From Streptomyces sp. T12 (GTDB taxonomy: Bacteria > Actinomycetota > Actinomycetes > Streptomycetales > Streptomycetaceae): 64,000 nt of DNA. The notes below the pieces were generated by a model. The model had not been told where the DNA came from and ran no database searches. It was given only the letters and a program-made list of their open reading frames with translations. This document shows, piece after piece, positions 26,220 to 34,886 of the stretch (positions within the stretch are counted from its first letter, which is position 1; every line of letters begins with the position of its first letter). The stretch is from the NCBI RefSeq assembly GCF_028736035.1, contig NZ_CP117866.1, positions 9,589,001-9,653,000 of the forward strand. The letters run 5' to 3'. The position numbers and the translations under genes are program-made.

Positions 26220-28145
26220 TCATCGCGCGCGGAGCTCGGCGGCGGCGGAAGCGGCGAGGCCCCTGACCATCGTGCAGAGGCTGTCCGTGGGCTGTTGCCC
26301 GCCGACCTCCAGGCGCACCATCTCGGCGGCGGTCTCGGCGTCCTGGCCGCTGTACCTGCGGTACTCGACGAAGGCCGTACAGGTGTCGCCGTCGTCGTTC
26401 GGTTCGACGATCGTGCGGTATCCGCTGAGTGTGACGGCCGTGGCGCCGTCCTCGGCGGACTTGGGCTGGTCGCGGAAGAAGCTCACCTCCGCATCCAGCT
26501 CGTCGACGTCGCTCTGCCACTCGCAGCTCCAGTTCGCGACGCCGACCTTCGGCACGTCGGCCTTGAGGCCGGGAACGGTGGACAGCGCCTTGGCGTCGAG
26601 CAGCTCGCAGGCGTTCGCCCAGGCCAGTGACGTGCGCGGGTAGGCGGGTGAACGGCGGGGCACCGGACCCCGGTTGAGGACCTCGGCCGCGCTCGTGGCG
26701 GCCTTGTCGGCGACCGTGCACAGGGTCGCGTTGCCGCCGACCACGGAGCCCTTGCCCATGTTGACGCGGACCCCGACCAGGGTGTTTTCGGCGTCGCCGT
26801 CGGATGTCAGCAGCAGTCGGCACTCGTCGCTCTCCGCCTGCTCCTCGCGGATGCCGATCCGCCCGACGGTACGGGAGGGCTTCGACCCCTCGGGGGGCGA
26901 GCCCCGCAGGAGACTGACCGACACATCGATCCGGGTCTTGTCGTCGACGCCCACGAGCACGTCGCAGCGGTCGAAGTTCCCGTAGTCCACGTCCACGCGG
27001 ACGTCGTCGCCGAACTGGTCGAGCGCGGCGGGGTCGGTCAGCTCGCACACCTCGGCGGTGTGCGGATCGCCGATCAGGGCCTGCGGTTCGCCGTCCGAGG
27101 CGTTCTCCTCCGCTCGGCTCTGGCCGGGCTCGGGGCCGGTCTTGCCGTCGTCGCCGCGGTCGGGGAGGACGACGAGTCCCAGGGCCAGTACGGCGCTGAT
27201 GCCGAGAGCGGCCGCGATCAGTGGCAGGCGCCGGCGTCGGCGCCCGGTGACGGTGGTGGCCGTGTCCCGGGAGGTTTCCGGGTCGGATCCGGCGACTTCC
27301 GTCAGCAGCCGCCTGACCTCGGCGGCGTCGGGGCGTTGCCGGGGGTCGCGTTGGAGCATGGCGGTCAGGACGGGGTACAGCGGTCCCACGGCGGCGGCGT
27401 CCAGCTCGACGACGCCCTGCTCGGCCTTCCAGTACCTCAGCCGCTCGGCTTCCTCGCCGTCGTCCCCCGTCCCGGCGAGGCCGGCGTCCACCTGAGCGGC
27501 GTCACCGCGCGGCGGGGCACCGGTGACCAGCGCGTGCAGGGTGGCGGCCAGGCAGAACACGTCCGAGGCCGGCCGGGGGACGTTGCCCCGGGCCAGCTCG
27601 GGGGCGGCGTAGTCGGGGGTGAAGCTGAACGGGCCGTTGACGGTGATGGTCTCGGTGCCGCCGACTCGGTAGGCGGCACCGAAGTCCAGTAACTTCGCGG
27701 CCCCGTGCCGGGTGACGCCGATGTTGGCGGGCTTGACGTCGCAGTGGACGATGCCCGCCTCGTGCAGGGCGGCCAGAGCGTTGGCGAGCTGGGCACCGAT
27801 GCGGGCCGCCCGCGCGGGAGAGACCGTCGGCTGCCGGTCCAGGCCGCCGCCGGGCACGTACTCCATGACGAACCAGTAGGTCTGCGGCCCGGCGCCGTCC
27901 TGCCGCACGGTCACGACGTCGAACAGGGTCACCACGTGGGGATGGTCGCGGAACTTGGCCATGGCACGCGGTTCGCCCAGCAGCCGCCGCACCGCGGTCT
28001 CGCCCTCGCCCTCCGTCCGCTCCGGCTTCAGCGCGACGTCCTGGCCCACCACCCTGTCGTGGGCCAGCCAGACGTCGCCGCCCCGCCCCGCGCCGATGAC
28101 CTCCCTGAGGACATAGCGGTCGGCGAACTCCTCCCCGGAACGCAC
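26220..28145 (-). CDS. Ser/Thr protein kinase with HCD motif and DUF3558-like ectodomain
   Basis: 641 residues. Kinase domain (about 10-290) has GAGRGGDVW, DVALK, HCDVKPANIG with Cys for Arg in the usual HRD, and intact LLDFG. A basic run and a membrane helix at about 308-327 follow. The outer part has two similar segments with paired cysteines (AEVCELTDP and NACELLDAKAL), resembling duplicated DUF3558-type lipoprotein domains. Loss of the HRD arginine usually means no activation-loop phosphorylation is needed. Divergent from the alginate lyase with a large palindrome between them. Confidence 0.88.
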   Translation of the reverse strand: MRSGEEFADRYVLREVIGAGRGGDVWLAHDRVVGQDVALKPERTEGEGETAVRRLLGEPRAMAKFRDHPHVVTLFDVVTVRQDGAGPQTYWFVMEYVPGGGLDRQPTVSPARAARIGAQLANALAALHEAGIVHCDVKPANIGVTRHGAAKLLDFGAAYRVGGTETITVNGPFSFTPDYAAPELARGNVPRPASDVFCLAATLHALVTGAPPRGDAAQVDAGLAGTGDDGEEAERLRYWKAEQGVVELDAAAVGPLYPVLTAMLQRDPRQRPDAAEVRRLLTEVAGSDPETSRDTATTVTGRRRRRLPLIAAALGISAVLALGLVVLPDRGDDGKTGPEPGQSRAEENASDGEPQALIGDPHTAEVCELTDPAALDQFGDDVRVDVDYGNFDRCDVLVGVDDKTRIDVSVSLLRGSPPEGSKPSRTVGRIGIREEQAESDECRLLLTSDGDAENTLVGVRVNMGKGSVVGGNATLCTVADKAATSAAEVLNRGPVPRRSPAYPRTSLAWANACELLDAKALSTVPGLKADVPKVGVANWSCEWQSDVDELDAEVSFFRDQPKSAEDGATAVTLSGYRTIVEPNDDGDTCTAFVEYRRYSGQDAETAAEMVRLEVGGQQPTDSLCTMVRGLAASAAAELRAR

Positions 28146-28209
28146 GGATCTTCCCCCTCGGTCGAGTCCGGAACACGCACGGCCCAGGGCGTGCGCATGG
28201 ATCGAACCT

Positions 28210-28235
28210 ACTGCGTACGGCGGGCCGTACGCAGT
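28210..28235. promoter_or_regulatory. Perfect 26-bp palindrome in divergent spacer
   Basis: ACTGCGTACGGC-GG-GCCGTACGCAGT, 12-bp arms with no mismatch, between the leftward kinase start (28145) and the alginate lyase start (28409). Divergent orientation on both sides makes a terminator unlikely; an operator shared by both genes is more likely. Confidence 0.65.
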
Positions 28236-28408
28236 GTCTACCCAGAGCCTTCATCAGTCGCACGCATGCGTAGAAGCGGCGGGATCGCGGATTGCCGGAA
28301 GGGGCCCTCGCGGAGTCCGGGAGGGGTCCCGTCAGCGGCGCCTACCGTACGCGTCGCCCCGAACCGCGCGCCCCGAACCGGGCGCCCCCGACAGAGAGGA
28401 AACCCTCC

Positions 28409-29191
28409 ATGCCAGGCACCCGGACCCTCGTGCTGGCCGGCATCACCGCCGCTGTCTCGACCGCCACGTTCACCCTGTCCGCCCACGCCGGCCCTCCGAC
28501 GCCGCACGCGCAGTCGGCCGCCCGGTGCGCGTACCCCGCCGACGTCCTCGACCTGACGGACTGGAAGCTGACGCTGCCCACCGGCGAGGACGAGGACCCC
28601 ACCGAGATCACCCAACCCGAGCTGGCGACCTTCTCCGCCGACCCCTGGTTCCGGGCCGAAGCCGACTGCGACGCGATCCGCTTCCGGGCCGCCGTCAACG
28701 GCGTGACGACGGGAGGTTCCAGCTACCCGCGCGCCGAGCTGCGGGAGATGACCGACGGCGGCGAGGACGAAGCCGCCTGGTCCACCACGGACGGCACCCA
28801 CACCCTGGTGGTCAGGGAGGCGTTCACGGCACTGCCCGCCGAACGGCCGTGGCTGGTCGGCGCGCAGGTCCACGGCGGGGACGACGACGTCACCGTCTTC
28901 CGCCTCGAAGGCAGCAGCCTCTACGTCACCGACGGCGACGACCGCCACCACCACCTCGTCACCGACGACTACGAGCTGGGCACCGAGTTCGAGGCCAGGT
29001 TCGTGGCGAAGGACGGGGAGATCGACGCGTACTACAACGGCCGGCTGCAGACCACGATCTCCCACGACGGCGACACCAACTACTTCAAGGCCGGTGCCTA
29101 CACGCAGGCCAACTGCGACAACTCCGAGCCGTGCGCCGACGACAACTACGGCGAGGTCCGCATCTCCCGCATCAAGGTCACCCACTCCTGA
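28409..29191 (+). CDS. Secreted alginate lyase, polysaccharide lyase family 7
   Basis: 260 residues with a Sec signal peptide (about 1-25, VLAGITAAVSTATFTLSAHA). The three PL7 hallmark motifs are present: RAELREM (catalytic Arg), QVHG (catalytic Gln/His region) and YFKAGAYTQ (catalytic Tyr near the C-terminus). It should cleave alginate or a related polyuronate by beta-elimination outside the cell. QVH rather than QIH often goes with preference for mannuronate-containing blocks. GAGAGGA at 28393 supports the ATG at 28409 over upstream in-frame starts. It is unexpected among kinases. Confidence 0.9.
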   Translation: MPGTRTLVLAGITAAVSTATFTLSAHAGPPTPHAQSAARCAYPADVLDLTDWKLTLPTGEDEDPTEITQPELATFSADPWFRAEADCDAIRFRAAVNGVTTGGSSYPRAELREMTDGGEDEAAWSTTDGTHTLVVREAFTALPAERPWLVGAQVHGGDDDVTVFRLEGSSLYVTDGDDRHHHLVTDDYELGTEFEARFVAKDGEIDAYYNGRLQTTISHDGDTNYFKAGAYTQANCDNSEPCADDNYGEVRISRIKVTHS

Positions 29192-29288
29192 CCGGCGCAA
29201 GGCATGCGGACGGTGCCGGTTCCACGGGAGGGGTCCCGCGAGGTGCGTGGCACGGTGACGTCGACCTCAGGCACGGAAGGGGCGGAGG

Positions 29289-30371
29289 ATGACGGGGGAC
29301 ACGACCGGCGCGGAGAGGGCACTGCTGGCCCGCGGACAGCGGATCAACTCGGCGCTGGTCGTGGACCGCAGGCTGGGGGAGGGCGCCTTCGCCGAGGTGT
29401 ACCGGGTACGGCACCACATCCTCGGCTGGCAGGCGCTGAAGCTGTTCAAGCACGTGGCCTCGCTGGCGGCCACCTCCAGGATGTTCGACGAGGCCCGCAT
29501 CCTCTCCACCCTGGGGCACCCCAACATCATCCGGGTGTTCGACGCGGGCACCGTGCAGACCTCCGAGGGGATACGCGGCTACATCACCATGGAGTACGTG
29601 GCGGGCGGCAGCCTGGAGCGGCTGATCGCCTCCCACTCCGGGGCCGTGCCGGTCGGCGAGGCCACGGCCGTGCTGCGGCAGGCCGCCGAAGGGCTCGCCG
29701 TCGCCCATGAACGCCAACACCCCATCGTCCACCGTGACTTGTCGCTGGCCAACGTGCTCATCACCTACGACGAGTCCGGGCTCAGGGTGAAGGTGAGCGA
29801 CTTCGGGCTGGCCAAGGAGACCGACCCGGGCACGATGGCCGCCAGCGCTCAGGGGACGGTCGCCTACATGCCGCCGGAGGTGCTGCGTCGCGGCACGGGC
29901 TACTCGTGCGCCGGGGATGTGTGGGCGCTGGGCACCATCGCGTACTTCCTGCTCACCGACCACTTCCCGTACAACGGCGGCGATCCGGTGCAGTCCTTCT
30001 CCCTGGAGCGCTTCAACCACCCGCTGCCGCCGCCGAGCGCCTACAACGACGACGTGCGGCCCGAACTCGACCGGCTGGTCACGGACATGCTGCGGACCGA
30101 CCCCGCCGGCCGGCCCGCCACGGCACGCGAGGTCGCCGAACGGGCCGAATCCCTGCGGCCCTCGACGGGGGCGCGACCGCCCCGGCACGGGCCGCAGGCC
30201 GTGGAGCGGTCCGTCGAGGAGCTGGTGCGGGCCGCCGTCGCGCTCTCCCGGATGCCGGGACGACTGACCGATGCCGCCAACCAGTTGGAAGAGGCCGTCA
30301 GCCGCCATCCCCGGCTCCGGGAACGGCACATGGCACGGCTGATGACGTGGCGCCGGGGGGTGGTCATGTGA
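29289..30371 (+). CDS. Soluble Ser/Thr protein kinase of chaperone module
   Basis: 360 residues. Kinase motifs are GEGAFAEVY, ALKLF, HRDLSLANVL (about 148-157; Ser for the usual Lys after HRDL) and DFG (about 171-173). No membrane helix is seen. The C-terminal region from about 295 is helical and unassigned. It overlaps the next gene by 4 bp, and together with J-like, GrpE-like, Hsp70 and OmpA-like genes forms one transcription unit. Phosphorylation of a chaperone component is a reasonable inference. Confidence 0.88.
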   Translation: MTGDTTGAERALLARGQRINSALVVDRRLGEGAFAEVYRVRHHILGWQALKLFKHVASLAATSRMFDEARILSTLGHPNIIRVFDAGTVQTSEGIRGYITMEYVAGGSLERLIASHSGAVPVGEATAVLRQAAEGLAVAHERQHPIVHRDLSLANVLITYDESGLRVKVSDFGLAKETDPGTMAASAQGTVAYMPPEVLRRGTGYSCAGDVWALGTIAYFLLTDHFPYNGGDPVQSFSLERFNHPLPPPSAYNDDVRPELDRLVTDMLRTDPAGRPATAREVAERAESLRPSTGARPPRHGPQAVERSVEELVRAAVALSRMPGRLTDAANQLEEAVSRHPRLRERHMARLMTWRRGVVM

Positions 30372-31810
30372 ACGGCCCGACGCACGAGGAACAGACCTAC
30401 GAGCAACGGACCTACGAGCAGCGGGCGTACGGGCACTGGACGTACGGACAGCGGACGTATGGAGAGCGGATGGACAAGACGACTGCGGGTGACCGGACGG
30501 GTGAGCCGTCCGCGGCCCGAAGCGGCGCCGGAAAGCTGTCCCGCTTCGCGGACCTGGCCGGGGTGCGGCTGTACCGCGACAACGCCTTCGCGGTCACCGG
30601 GCTCCCGGCGACCGCGCGAGGACGTGCCGTACGGCAGCACAGACAGCGGTTGGAGGCCCGGCTCGCGGTCGAGGACAGCTGGCCGGGCGACCCGGACTCG
30701 CCGCTCGTGGGCGGGCACCGCAGGGACGAAGTCCGGGCCGCGTTCGAGGAGTTCCAGGATCCGCGAAGGCGGCTGGTCGACGAGCTGCTGTGGCGGTGGG
30801 GCGAGCCCGGCCCGGGGTGCGGCTGCCCTGCGTCCGTGCACGAGGAGCACGACGACGCGGTGCGCTTCCACGCCCTGGCCCTGGAGGCGGAGGCCGGACG
30901 GGGCCACGCCACCACGGAAGGGCGGGACACCCTCTGGCGGGGCGCGGCGAGCGGCTGGGGACTGCTGCTGGAGCGCCCGGAGCTGCGTCGGCACATCGCC
31001 CACCGGATCGCGGAACTGGACGATCCGCGGCTCGGCGCGCACACGGCGGACGACTTCCTCGCCGCGCTTCCCCGCCTGCTCGTCTCCCCGTTCCGGGAAC
31101 TGGCCGCCGATCCGGAGTTCAGGCCGCGGCTCGCCCGGGTCTGCGCGGGCTGGGCGGAACACACCGCCTTCGCCGGGCTCTTCTCCGAACTGTTCGAGGA
31201 GACCGTGGAGGAGACGGTCGAGAAGATCACCGACGGTCTGCGGTCCGCGAGCGAGAAGAAGGACGCCGGGCTGTTCGGGGACGCCGTCCAGGTCGTGCGG
31301 CGGGAGGTCCTCCCCGCGTTCGAACGGCTGGGAGATTTCCGCGCGTTCGTCTCGGACTGGCAGTACGAGGACGTCGCCCACATCGTCGCGGTGGGCGTGG
31401 GCAACCTCGCGGTGGCAATGCTGGGCCACCACCAGCTCAACCGGCCGAGCCCCACCCAGATGAAGACGGTGGTCGAGCTGGCGGAGAAGGCGTACGAGAT
31501 CGCCCCGGAACGCCATGTGAAGGCGTTCAAGGACAACTGGGACGTCATCTACGAGTGGTCCACCCGGACGGTCCCCCTGGGCGCGGCTCCGGGGGAGCCG
31601 GCGCAGAGCCTCACCGGCCTTGAATGGGTGGGGTGTTGGCTGATCGCCCTCGGGCTCGTCGGGCTGATCGTGCTGTGGACGATCGAGGGGTGGGAGGTCG
31701 CCTGGGGTGTCTTCCTGGTCCTGTGCGCGGTCGCCGGCGGCTTCCAGAAGCTCTCGGAATGGCAGGTGCGGTTCCGGGCGCACAGGGCCAGAAGGAGGTT
31801 CCACCGGTGA
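30368..31810 (+). CDS. J-like membrane protein of Hsp70 module
   Basis: 480 residues from GTG 30368, whose GTGA overlaps the kinase stop. Residues 7-36 are six pentapeptide-type repeats (TYEQR-like) encoded by 15-bp DNA repeats. Residues of about 70-150 (NAFAVTGLPATARGRAVRQH, FQDPRRRLVDELLWRW) look like a J-domain-type helical bundle found beside bacterial Hsp70s, but no HPD tripeptide is present. A helical middle region follows, and two membrane helices lie near the C-terminus (GCWLIALGLVGLIVLW, AWGVFLVLCAVAGGF). ATG 30470 is an alternative start with GGAGAG. Role: membrane-anchored Hsp70 co-chaperone, inferred. Confidence 0.75.
   Translation: MNGPTHEEQTYEQRTYEQRAYGHWTYGQRTYGERMDKTTAGDRTGEPSAARSGAGKLSRFADLAGVRLYRDNAFAVTGLPATARGRAVRQHRQRLEARLAVEDSWPGDPDSPLVGGHRRDEVRAAFEEFQDPRRRLVDELLWRWGEPGPGCGCPASVHEEHDDAVRFHALALEAEAGRGHATTEGRDTLWRGAASGWGLLLERPELRRHIAHRIAELDDPRLGAHTADDFLAALPRLLVSPFRELAADPEFRPRLARVCAGWAEHTAFAGLFSELFEETVEETVEKITDGLRSASEKKDAGLFGDAVQVVRREVLPAFERLGDFRAFVSDWQYEDVAHIVAVGVGNLAVAMLGHHQLNRPSPTQMKTVVELAEKAYEIAPERHVKAFKDNWDVIYEWSTRTVPLGAAPGEPAQSLTGLEWVGCWLIALGLVGLIVLWTIEGWEVAWGVFLVLCAVAGGFQKLSEWQVRFRAHRARRRFHR
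30386..30475. repeat. Six 15-bp tandem repeats at gene start
   Basis: Units such as gagcaacggacctac run from 30386 to 30475, keeping frame and encoding a five-residue repeat at the very start of the J-like protein. Confidence 0.9.
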
Positions 31811-32331
31811 CATTCCGAATCCGGGGGCGAGCGCACGAAGTACGTTCCTCGCTCGGCCAGTTGAAGCATCCACCCGAGTTCCGTATCCCCCGCCCGCTGC
31901 TGGCGCCCGACCAGGCCGACTGGGCCGCGGCCGTGCTCGCCGAGGTCGAGGCCGCAAAAGCCCTGGCACAGCGGCCCGGCGCCGGGACGGACGCGCTGCT
32001 CGGGGCCGCCATCGGTATCTGGCGCGCCCTGCGCAAGCTCGAGCAGGGAACCGGCCCGCTCTCGGCGGCCGACCTGCGGCAGGTGCGCCGCCAGGTCCAC
32101 GCGAGCCGCCAGGCGCTCGTCGACGACGGGCTGGAGATCCAGGAACACGACGGCATGCCCTTCGACTCCGGCCAGTCCTTGGAGGCCCTGGTGTTCCAGG
32201 ACGAGCCGGGACTGGACCGCGAGATCGTGCTGGAGACCGTACGGCCGTCGGTCTACTTCCGCGGCGAGCGGATCCAGATGGGCCAGGTCATCGTCGGCAG
32301 GCCCGCCCCCGAGCAGGCGCCCGGAACGTGA
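31807..32331 (+). CDS. GrpE-like nucleotide exchange factor of Hsp70 module
   Basis: 174 residues from GTG 31807 (GTGA overlap with the J-like stop). A helical N-terminal part is followed by a compact beta-type end: DGMPFDSGQSLEALVF, then VRPSVYFRGERIQMGQVIVGRP. This mirrors the C-terminal beta domain of GrpE (G-x-x-FDP, HEAV, then GRVLRPAxV). It would exchange ADP for ATP on the Hsp70 encoded next. Similarity is by pattern, not by search, and the long GrpE coiled coil is not obvious. The frame is open upstream, but the upstream part is out of frame with the coupled start. Confidence 0.62.
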   Translation: MTFRIRGRAHEVRSSLGQLKHPPEFRIPRPLLAPDQADWAAAVLAEVEAAKALAQRPGAGTDALLGAAIGIWRALRKLEQGTGPLSAADLRQVRRQVHASRQALVDDGLEIQEHDGMPFDSGQSLEALVFQDEPGLDREIVLETVRPSVYFRGERIQMGQVIVGRPAPEQAPGT

Positions 32332-32348
32332 CGACCAAGGAGACCACC

Positions 32349-34847
32349 ATGCGCGAGACCATCGACTTCGGAATCGACCTCGGCACCACCAACAGCGCCA
32401 TCGCGGTGGCGGAGGACGACGGCGTACGCGTCATCAAGAACAACGACGGCTGGGACTTCACGCCCTCCGCCGTGTGGATCCCCAAGGAGGGGGTGATCCA
32501 CGTGGGCAGGCGGGCCCGGGAGCGCACGGAGAGCGATCCGGACAACGCCTACGCCGAGTTCAAGCTGGAGATGGGGGCGGCCGGCGCCCAGCGGCTCTTC
32601 GAGCGCGCGGGCACTTCGCTCACGCCCGAGGAGCTCTCCGCCGAGGTGCTCAAGTCCCTGCGTCAGGACGCCGCGCACGAGTACGGCCACCAGCCGGAGG
32701 CGGCCGTGATCACCGTGCCGGCCTCCTTCGCCCTGAACCAGAACAACGCGACCAGCTCGGCCGCCGCCCTCGCCGGGCTCGGCGAGCACTGCCCGCTGGT
32801 GCAGGAGCCGACCGCCGCCGCGATCGCCTACGGCGTGCAGGACGCCTCCGACTCCGCCCACTGGATGGTGTTCGACCTGGGCGGCGGCACCTTCGACGCG
32901 GCCCTGATGAGCAAGCGGGACGGCGAGCTGCAACTGCTCCAGCACGCGGGCGACCCGGGCCTGGGAGGAAAGTTCATCGACTGGGCCCTGGTCGACGACC
33001 TGCTGGCCCCCGCGGTCCGGCGGGACCTGGGCCTGGCGGACTTCGCCCGGAACAACCGCCGCTGGCGCAAGAACATCGCCAAGCTCAAGCTGGAGGCGGA
33101 GAACGCCAAGATCGCGCTGTCCCGCACCAGTTCGGTCGAGATCTCCGTCGACCTGGACGACGGCAGCGGCGGCATCGAGCCCTTCGAGTACGTCCTGACC
33201 CGCGGCGCCCTGGACGACCTGGCGCTGCCGTTCTACACCCGCGCCATCCGGCTCTGCCGCGACGCGCTGGCCGAGAGCTCTCTGCGCCCCGACCACGTCG
33301 ACCGGCTGCTCCTGGTCGGCGGGGCGACCCTCAGCCCAGGGCTGCGCGAGCTTCTCGCCGACCCGGTCGAAGGGCCCGGTATGCCTCTCGACCACAGCCA
33401 GGACCCCACCACCGTGGTCGCGCGCGGCGCTGCCGTGTTCGCCCGCACGATCAGGCTGCCGAAGAAGCCGCAGAAGGCGGCGCCCGGCGAGTTCGCGATC
33501 GAACTCCACTATCCGCCGCAGTCCGTGGACACCACCGGCATCCCCGTCTCCGGCAAGGTCAGCAGCGGCAGCACCGTGGACTGGACGCGGTACACCGTCA
33601 CCCTGAGCAACCCCAACGGCCGCCCGCCCTTCCGCGGCCCGCGCACCGAACTCGGCGCGGACGGCACCTTCTACACCGAGGTGGCCATCGATGCCGACAC
33701 CAGGTCCCGCTTCACCGTGGAGCTCACCGACACCTCCGGCACCCGGCGGAACCTGGCCGGAGACTCCTTCTCCATCACCCACGCGGCCGTCGTCCCCGGC
33801 GACGCGGTGCTCACCGGCACCCTCGGCATCGGCAAGGCCGACGGCACCTTCGACCCGCTGCTGCGCAAGGGCACCACGCTGCCGGCCCAGGTGACCAAGC
33901 CGTACCGGACGACCATCCCGCTGCGCCGCACCCAGCCGGACGCCGTCATCCGCATCCCCCTGCTGGAGGGAGAGCGCAGGCGCGCCGACCGCAACAGCAG
34001 GGTCGGGCTCATCGAGATCCGCCCGCGCGACATCCGCATCGACCTGCCCGCCCAGAGCGAGGTCGAGGTGACGTTCGAGATCCAGGCGAGCAACCGCGAG
34101 GTCCTCGTCACTGCCGACATCCCCCTGCTGGAGCAGCAGTTCGAGGCGACGATCAACCGCTCCGAGCTGCTGGCACCCGAACACGACGAACTCGTGGACC
34201 GTCTGCACGACCTGGAAGAGCGGGTACGTATTCTGCAGGACCAGGCCGAGGACGTGTTCTCGGACCAGGCACGGGCGCAGTTGGAGGACCTCTCGGAGCA
34301 GCGGACCATCCCCCAGCTCCGCAAGGAGGTGGACGCGGCGGCCGTCGACACGGGCGCCGCCGTCACCAGCGATCGCCGCATCCGCGATGTGCAGGCCCAG
34401 CTCGACGACATCGAGGAGGCGATCGAGATCCCGGGGCTGCAACGCGAGTTGTGGGATCTGCTCAGTGCCTGTGAGGACGTCGTCGAGCAGGTCGGGGGCG
34501 GCCCGTCGGACCGGCGGGAGCTGCAGAACATGCGCGACCGCGCCCGATCACTCGGGGACGACGCCACCCCGGCGGACCTGCGGCGGCTCATCAAGCGGGC
34601 GGGGGAGTTCCACATCGAGCTGCTGCGCCGTACCGACCAGTGGGAGTACGTGGTCTTCCACGCGCTGGTCGAGATGCGCGACGAGATGTTCTCCCGCGCA
34701 CAGGCGGACGCCGCGATCCTGGAGGGCCGGCGGGCCGTCGCCGCGGGCAACCGCCGGGCCCTCGCCGGCGTCAACGAGCGGCTGCGCCGACTGCTGCCGC
34801 CGGGGGCCGCGGACGAGGCCGAGCGGATGTCCGGCGGAATCAACTAG
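32349..34847 (+). CDS. Divergent Hsp70/DnaK-like chaperone with extra beta domain
   Basis: 832 residues, about 200 more than DnaK. The ATPase domain is clear: GIDLGTTNS (8-16), VPASF, EPTAAAIAYG, FDLGGGTFD (175-183) and LLVGGA (near 322). An inserted Ig-like beta region of about 100 residues (about 378-478; PVSGKVSSGS, RYTVTLSNPNG) separates it from a substrate-binding beta domain recognised by LRKGTTLPAQ, which matches the DnaK run before its loop. A long helical, coiled-coil lid ends the protein. ATG 32349 has AAGGAG 6 bp upstream; GTG 32328 overlapping the previous stop is an alternative. Confidence 0.9.
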   Translation: MRETIDFGIDLGTTNSAIAVAEDDGVRVIKNNDGWDFTPSAVWIPKEGVIHVGRRARERTESDPDNAYAEFKLEMGAAGAQRLFERAGTSLTPEELSAEVLKSLRQDAAHEYGHQPEAAVITVPASFALNQNNATSSAAALAGLGEHCPLVQEPTAAAIAYGVQDASDSAHWMVFDLGGGTFDAALMSKRDGELQLLQHAGDPGLGGKFIDWALVDDLLAPAVRRDLGLADFARNNRRWRKNIAKLKLEAENAKIALSRTSSVEISVDLDDGSGGIEPFEYVLTRGALDDLALPFYTRAIRLCRDALAESSLRPDHVDRLLLVGGATLSPGLRELLADPVEGPGMPLDHSQDPTTVVARGAAVFARTIRLPKKPQKAAPGEFAIELHYPPQSVDTTGIPVSGKVSSGSTVDWTRYTVTLSNPNGRPPFRGPRTELGADGTFYTEVAIDADTRSRFTVELTDTSGTRRNLAGDSFSITHAAVVPGDAVLTGTLGIGKADGTFDPLLRKGTTLPAQVTKPYRTTIPLRRTQPDAVIRIPLLEGERRRADRNSRVGLIEIRPRDIRIDLPAQSEVEVTFEIQASNREVLVTADIPLLEQQFEATINRSELLAPEHDELVDRLHDLEERVRILQDQAEDVFSDQARAQLEDLSEQRTIPQLRKEVDAAAVDTGAAVTSDRRIRDVQAQLDDIEEAIEIPGLQRELWDLLSACEDVVEQVGGGPSDRRELQNMRDRARSLGDDATPADLRRLIKRAGEFHIELLRRTDQWEYVVFHALVEMRDEMFSRAQADAAILEGRRAVAAGNRRALAGVNERLRRLLPPGAADEAERMSGGIN

Positions 34848-34870
34848 CCGGCGGATCAACCAGTCGGCGC
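34839..34870. repeat. 16-bp duplication over Hsp70 stop codon
   Basis: atcaactagccggcgg followed by atcaaccagtcggcgc; the first copy contains the TAG stop (34845-34847). Confidence 0.8.
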
Positions 34871-34886
34871 AGACGAGGAGTTGACG

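Noticed and set aside
28409..29191. Alginate lyase as part of a polysaccharide utilisation locus
   Set aside because: No other carbohydrate-active enzyme, uronate enzyme or matching transporter is adjacent; neighbours are kinases.
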